Shown here: positions 5,793 to 8,467 of the stretch, in pieces
How the letters are laid out: every line of letters begins with the position of its first letter
Position numbering within the stretch: the stretch's first letter is position 1
Assembly: GCA_018362935.1 (NCBI GenBank)
Contig: JAHALQ010000030.1
Coordinates: 1 to 8,467 of the forward strand
Source: Pseudomonadota bacterium
GTDB lineage: Bacteria; Pseudomonadota; Alphaproteobacteria; RF32; CAG-239
Direction: 5' to 3'
Length of the DNA stretch: 8,467 nt
Notes under the pieces: model-generated
The model's database searches: none
What the model was told of the DNA's origin: nothing
Seen by the model: the letters and a program-made list of their open reading frames with translations, nothing else
Translations under genes and position numbers: made by a program

Positions 5793-6253
5793 TATATCAA
5801 CTCGTCTATTCTTCGCCGCTTGGTCCAATTGCCATTCAAGAAACCGAAGGCAAAATTTCCGCTGTTTCTTTTCTCACCCCTGTCGGTGGTACACTGAAAG
5901 AAACGCCGCTGCTAAAAGAAGCTGCCCGCCAGCTGGATGAGTATTTTGCGGGAACGCGCCGTACTTTTAACCTGCCGCTGTACATTCAAGGTACGCCGTT
6001 CCAGCAAAAAGTCTGGCAGGCACTGCTGACGATTCCATACGGCGAAACCCGCTCATACAAACAAATTGCCGAACAGGTTGGTTGCCCCAAAGGCTGCCGC
6101 GCCGTCGGCATGGCCAACAATAAAAACAAAATCGGCATTATCATCCCATGCCACCGCGTCATCGGCAGCGACGGCGCCCTGACCGGTTATGCCGGCGGCC
6201 TGAATTTCAAAAAAATATTGTTAGAACTCGAACGCCCTTCGAAAATTTATTAA
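5789..6253 (+). CDS. ogt: Methylated-DNA--[protein]-cysteine S-methyltransferase
   Basis: This suicide DNA-repair protein moves the alkyl group from O6-alkylguanine (and O4-alkylthymine) to its own cysteine. The 154 residues match the Ogt/C-terminal Ada length. An N-terminal alpha/beta domain (about 1-68) is followed by the catalytic domain: TPFQQKVWQALLTIPYGETRSYKQIA (69-94, with Tyr90 near the flipped base), CRAVGMANNKNKI with Arg104 as the intercalating arginine, and the active-site IPCHRVIG (119-126) with nucleophile Cys121. GYAGGLNFKKILLELE closes the protein. The helix reads MANNKN where the family often has NANGKN. GGAG (5780-5783) precedes the ATG, which overlaps the pntB stop by four bases, so it is probably translated from the pnt message. 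No metabolic link to transhydrogenase is known to me. The symbol ogt is used for the family; orthology to E. coli ogt is not proven. Confidence 0.94.
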   Translation: MIYQLVYSSPLGPIAIQETEGKISAVSFLTPVGGTLKETPLLKEAARQLDEYFAGTRRTFNLPLYIQGTPFQQKVWQALLTIPYGETRSYKQIAEQVGCPKGCRAVGMANNKNKIGIIIPCHRVIGSDGALTGYAGGLNFKKILLELERPSKIY

Positions 6254-6329
6254 TAATTTTATCAGAAATTAAGTTTTTTATGTTCAAATGAACCTCGTGT
6301 GTTTAACCTTAACAATGAGATAATAGTTT

Positions 6330-8300
6330 ATGCATTCGATTCATGCCCTGATTGTCGACCTCACCTTAATTACCATTTATGCCGGCATCACGACGCTGAT
6401 TTTCAAAAAGCTCAAACAGCCGACAGTTCTGGGCTATATTCTCGCGGGCATTTTTGCCGGCCCGTTTTTCAATTTTGTGCCGACGGTTTCAGATAAAGAA
6501 AATCTCACTTTGTGGGCAGACATCGGCGTCATCTTCCTGCTGTTCGGCCTCGGCCTGGAGTTCAGTTTCAACAAAATGATAAACGTCGGCAAATCAGCCA
6601 TGATTACCGCCACCGCCAACATTTTTTTCATGCTTTTTCTCGGGTATAATACCGGATTACTGCTCGGCTGGCCGGTAATCGACAGCTTTTTTCTCGGCTC
6701 TATGATATCCATGTCGTCCACCACCATTATTATCAAGGCTTTTGATGACCTCAATGTCAAAAAACAGCGTTATACCGACCTTGTCTTCGGCGTGTTGATT
6801 GTTGAAGACATCGTCGGCATTCTGCTGCTGGTTTTGCTGCCGACCGTGGCTCTGGGCAGCACCATTGACAGCCACGAATTGGCGGTCAGCACCGCCAAGC
6901 TGATTTTCTTTTTGGTGTTGTGTTTTGTCATCGGCATTTATCTGGTGCCCACTTTTCTCAAAAAAATTGCCGTCTTCTTAAATGACGAGATGACTTTGCT
7001 CATAACCATCAGCCTTTGCTTTGGCATGGTTCTTCTGGCAACGTCGTCCGGTTTCTCGTCGGCTTTGGGCGCTTTTATCATGGGCTCAATCCTTGCCGAA
7101 ACCGAAATTATTGAAAAAATCGAAAAGAATTTCAAACCGCTCAAAGACTTTTTCGGCGCCGTCTTTTTCGTATCTGTCGGCATGATGGTTGATCCGTCCA
7201 TGTTTGTCACTTATGCATGGCCGATACTGGTTATAACCACAATCGTCATTACCGGAAAAATTCTGTTCTCCTGCTTTGGCTTTCTGCTGTCCGGACAAAA
7301 TCTCAAAACCTCCATCCAAGGCGGCTTCTCTTTGGCACAAGTCGGCGAATTTGCCTTTATTATCGCCAGCCTTGGCATGAGCATCGGCGTTTTGAATCAG
7401 CGCGTTTACCCGATTATCGTCGCCGTTTCGGTTATCACCACCTTCCTGACGCCGATGATGATTAAGGCCTCCGACCCCTTCTACAAGCGCATAACCAAAC
7501 TTCTTCCGGCATCATGGAGCAAATTTATTGAGCGCAACACCGCTCCCGGAACAGAAACCCAAATGGAAGAACGCCGCTGGAAACTTTTATTCAAAAACTA
7601 CTTTTTGCGGCTGGTTTTGTTCAGCATGATTCTCTATACGATTATTGCTTTGTCTGCCTATTTTATCCGGCCGTTTATTTATGAGGTCATCCCGCATAAT
7701 CTCGGCGCCCGCATTGCCGTAACGTTAATAACTTTTATTTTAATGTCGCCTTTCCTCAAGGCGCTGATTGGCTGGGAAACCATATTGCCGCTTTATCTTA
7801 AGGAAAAAATTGCGTTGCTGTTTTGCAAAATGAGCGCGGCCTCAAGCGAAGACGCCAAACAGTCCATTATCCGGCGGCTGGAAGCCAAGCTTGATTTTTG
7901 CAACATCGGACACGAAAGCGAAGACGCGCGGAATTTCTTTATTTCCAATAATAAAATTGCGGCTTTGTACTACAAATTATGGACATCAAAAAAACTCAAC
8001 CGCCTGCCACTGATTTTGCTCACCAGTTTCCGCCTGCTGCTGGTTTTGTTTTTCATCGGCATGGTCATTCACCAGTTTTTGACCGAAAATCCCAAAGTAA
8101 CGCTGGCCTTGGCGATTATCTCCATTCTGATAATTTCGCAGTCGCGCTGGCTGTTTAACCAATACATGAGTATCGAAACCCAGTTTTTGAAAAACCTCAA
8201 CGGCAGCCCGCGCCAGCCGAATGCAGAAACAGAGGCCGCTGCCGCCCAAAAACCGGAAAGCCCCGCAACCCAAAAAGAAAAACAACCGAAAGAAAATTAA
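6330..8300 (+). CDS. CPA2-type cation:proton antiporter (Kef/YbaL-like membrane domain, no TrkA-N domain)
   Basis: This 656-residue membrane protein would exchange K+ or Na+ for H+. Residues 1-380 form the monovalent cation/proton antiporter core of about 12 helices. Landmarks are KLKQPTVLGYILAGIFAGP (27-45), IFLLFGLGLEFSF (68-80), SMSSTTIIIKAF, the ion-site LIVEDIVGILLL with Glu159-Asp160, ALGAFIMGSILAET (245-258), FFGAVFFVSVGMMVDP (274-289) and GGFSLAQVGEFAFIIASLG (331-349). After a charged linker there are about four more hydrophobic segments (roughly 424-446, 459-480, 558-582 and 588-604) split by a soluble region (481-556). The end is a polar tail rich in Pro, Glu, Gln and Lys (624-656). 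No TrkA-N nucleotide-binding domain is seen, unlike KefB/KefC. The Shine-Dalgarno is weak (GAGA, 6317-6320). It lies 76 bp after ogt, probably with its own promoter. The ion specificity is unknown. Confidence 0.87.
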   Translation: MHSIHALIVDLTLITIYAGITTLIFKKLKQPTVLGYILAGIFAGPFFNFVPTVSDKENLTLWADIGVIFLLFGLGLEFSFNKMINVGKSAMITATANIFFMLFLGYNTGLLLGWPVIDSFFLGSMISMSSTTIIIKAFDDLNVKKQRYTDLVFGVLIVEDIVGILLLVLLPTVALGSTIDSHELAVSTAKLIFFLVLCFVIGIYLVPTFLKKIAVFLNDEMTLLITISLCFGMVLLATSSGFSSALGAFIMGSILAETEIIEKIEKNFKPLKDFFGAVFFVSVGMMVDPSMFVTYAWPILVITTIVITGKILFSCFGFLLSGQNLKTSIQGGFSLAQVGEFAFIIASLGMSIGVLNQRVYPIIVAVSVITTFLTPMMIKASDPFYKRITKLLPASWSKFIERNTAPGTETQMEERRWKLLFKNYFLRLVLFSMILYTIIALSAYFIRPFIYEVIPHNLGARIAVTLITFILMSPFLKALIGWETILPLYLKEKIALLFCKMSAASSEDAKQSIIRRLEAKLDFCNIGHESEDARNFFISNNKIAALYYKLWTSKKLNRLPLILLTSFRLLLVLFFIGMVIHQFLTENPKVTLALAIISILIISQSRWLFNQYMSIETQFLKNLNGSPRQPNAETEAAAAQKPESPATQKEKQPKEN

Positions 8301-8337
8301 AATAACCGGCTCAAACGCTGCTCAATAAAACAGAACA

Positions 8338-8360
8338 AAACCCCGCCTTGCGCGGGGTTT
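8338..8360. terminator. Bidirectional intrinsic terminator after the antiporter gene
   Basis: AAACCCCGC (8338-8346) and GCGGGGTTT (8352-8360) form a perfect 9-bp, GC-rich stem with a 5-nt loop, 37 nt after the antiporter stop codon. Rightward it is followed by GGGGTTTATTGT. Leftward the tail is a better U-tract (GGGGTTTTGTTCTGTTTT), so it should also stop transcription entering from the right. Confidence 0.88.
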
Positions 8361-8384
8361 ATTGTAAATGGCGGATGAGGAGCC

Positions 8385-8433
8385 GGGATAGGGGCAAAAA
8401 GCTGACCAACGTCAGGTTTTTGACACGTATCCC
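8385..8433. other. Nested quasi-palindrome at the right end of the window
   Basis: Three stems are stacked on one axis: GGGATA (8385-8390) with TATCCC (8428-8433), CAAAAA (8395-8400) with TTTTTG (8417-8422), and CTGAC (8402-8406) with GTCAG (8411-8415) around the loop CAAC. They are separated by a 4/5-nt internal loop and a single G-G mismatch. No gene is recognised around it. It could be a structured RNA, a leader element of the next gene, or a palindromic intergenic repeat. Function unknown. Confidence 0.4.
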
Positions 8434-8467
8434 TAGTTTTCAGCATTGAGCAAAGAAAGCGACAGCG

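Noticed and set aside
6242..6279. AT-only inverted repeats followed by TTTTTT after ogt, as a terminator
   Set aside because: Arms are 5-6 bp of only A and T, too weak to terminate convincingly. Similar pairings arise by chance in this AT-rich gap.
8297..8467. Leftward reading frame open from the right edge for 56 codons (…APIPAPHPPFTINPAQ…), ending at TAA over the antiporter stop
   Set aside because: It runs through the strong terminator and the quasi-palindrome, is Pro/Cys-rich and shows no known motif. The missing right flank is needed to exclude a real gene end.
1..8467. CRISPR arrays, tRNAs, rRNAs, insertion sequences, prophage genes
   Set aside because: No direct-repeat arrays, cloverleaf sequences, transposase motifs or phage genes were seen on either strand.

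Overview
The window looks like a chromosomal housekeeping region of an alphaproteobacterium of roughly balanced base composition. The main support is a GapR-family (DUF2312) nucleoid protein, a family typical of Alphaproteobacteria, together with a proton-translocating transhydrogenase split into PntAA, PntAB and PntB. I see no insertion sequence, phage gene, tRNA, rRNA or CRISPR array. A gut-type uncultured Rhodospirillales lineage is possible, but I cannot establish genus from this sequence.

Layout from left to right. Positions 1-132 hold the 3' flank of pyruvate kinase, including a perfect 16-bp hairpin. pyk runs leftward (1557 to 133). Across a 164-bp divergent intergenic region, gapR runs rightward (1722-1976) and abuts, stop to stop, a leftward pair of overlapping chromate-transporter (CHR) half-genes (3028 to 1977). 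Divergent from that pair is a tight rightward cluster, pntAA-pntAB-pntB-ogt (3113-6253), in which every junction overlaps by 1 or 4 nt. After a 76-bp gap comes a CPA2-type cation:proton antiporter (6330-8300), closed by a strong bidirectional terminator. The last ~100 bp carry an unexplained long quasi-palindrome.

Taken together, these are central energy and redox genes plus membrane ion transport. Pyruvate kinase makes ATP and pyruvate. The transhydrogenase spends the proton gradient to make NADPH. The antiporter would exchange cations for protons. The alkyltransferase repairs O6-alkylguanine, and its placement behind pntB suggests translational coupling rather than a shared pathway. I do not see a wholly new multi-gene system.

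The points most worth a second look are in the details: (i) a 12-bp hairpin that fully pairs the gapR Shine-Dalgarno sequence, and a small hairpin presenting the pyk Shine-Dalgarno GGA in its loop; (ii) a compact PntAA that lacks the mobile loop known from the Rhodospirillum enzyme; (iii) a PntB with Asn where E. coli has its key membrane His; (iv) a pyruvate kinase with the residue set of K+-independent enzymes; (v) the gapR terminator embedded in the 3' coding end of the convergent transporter gene.
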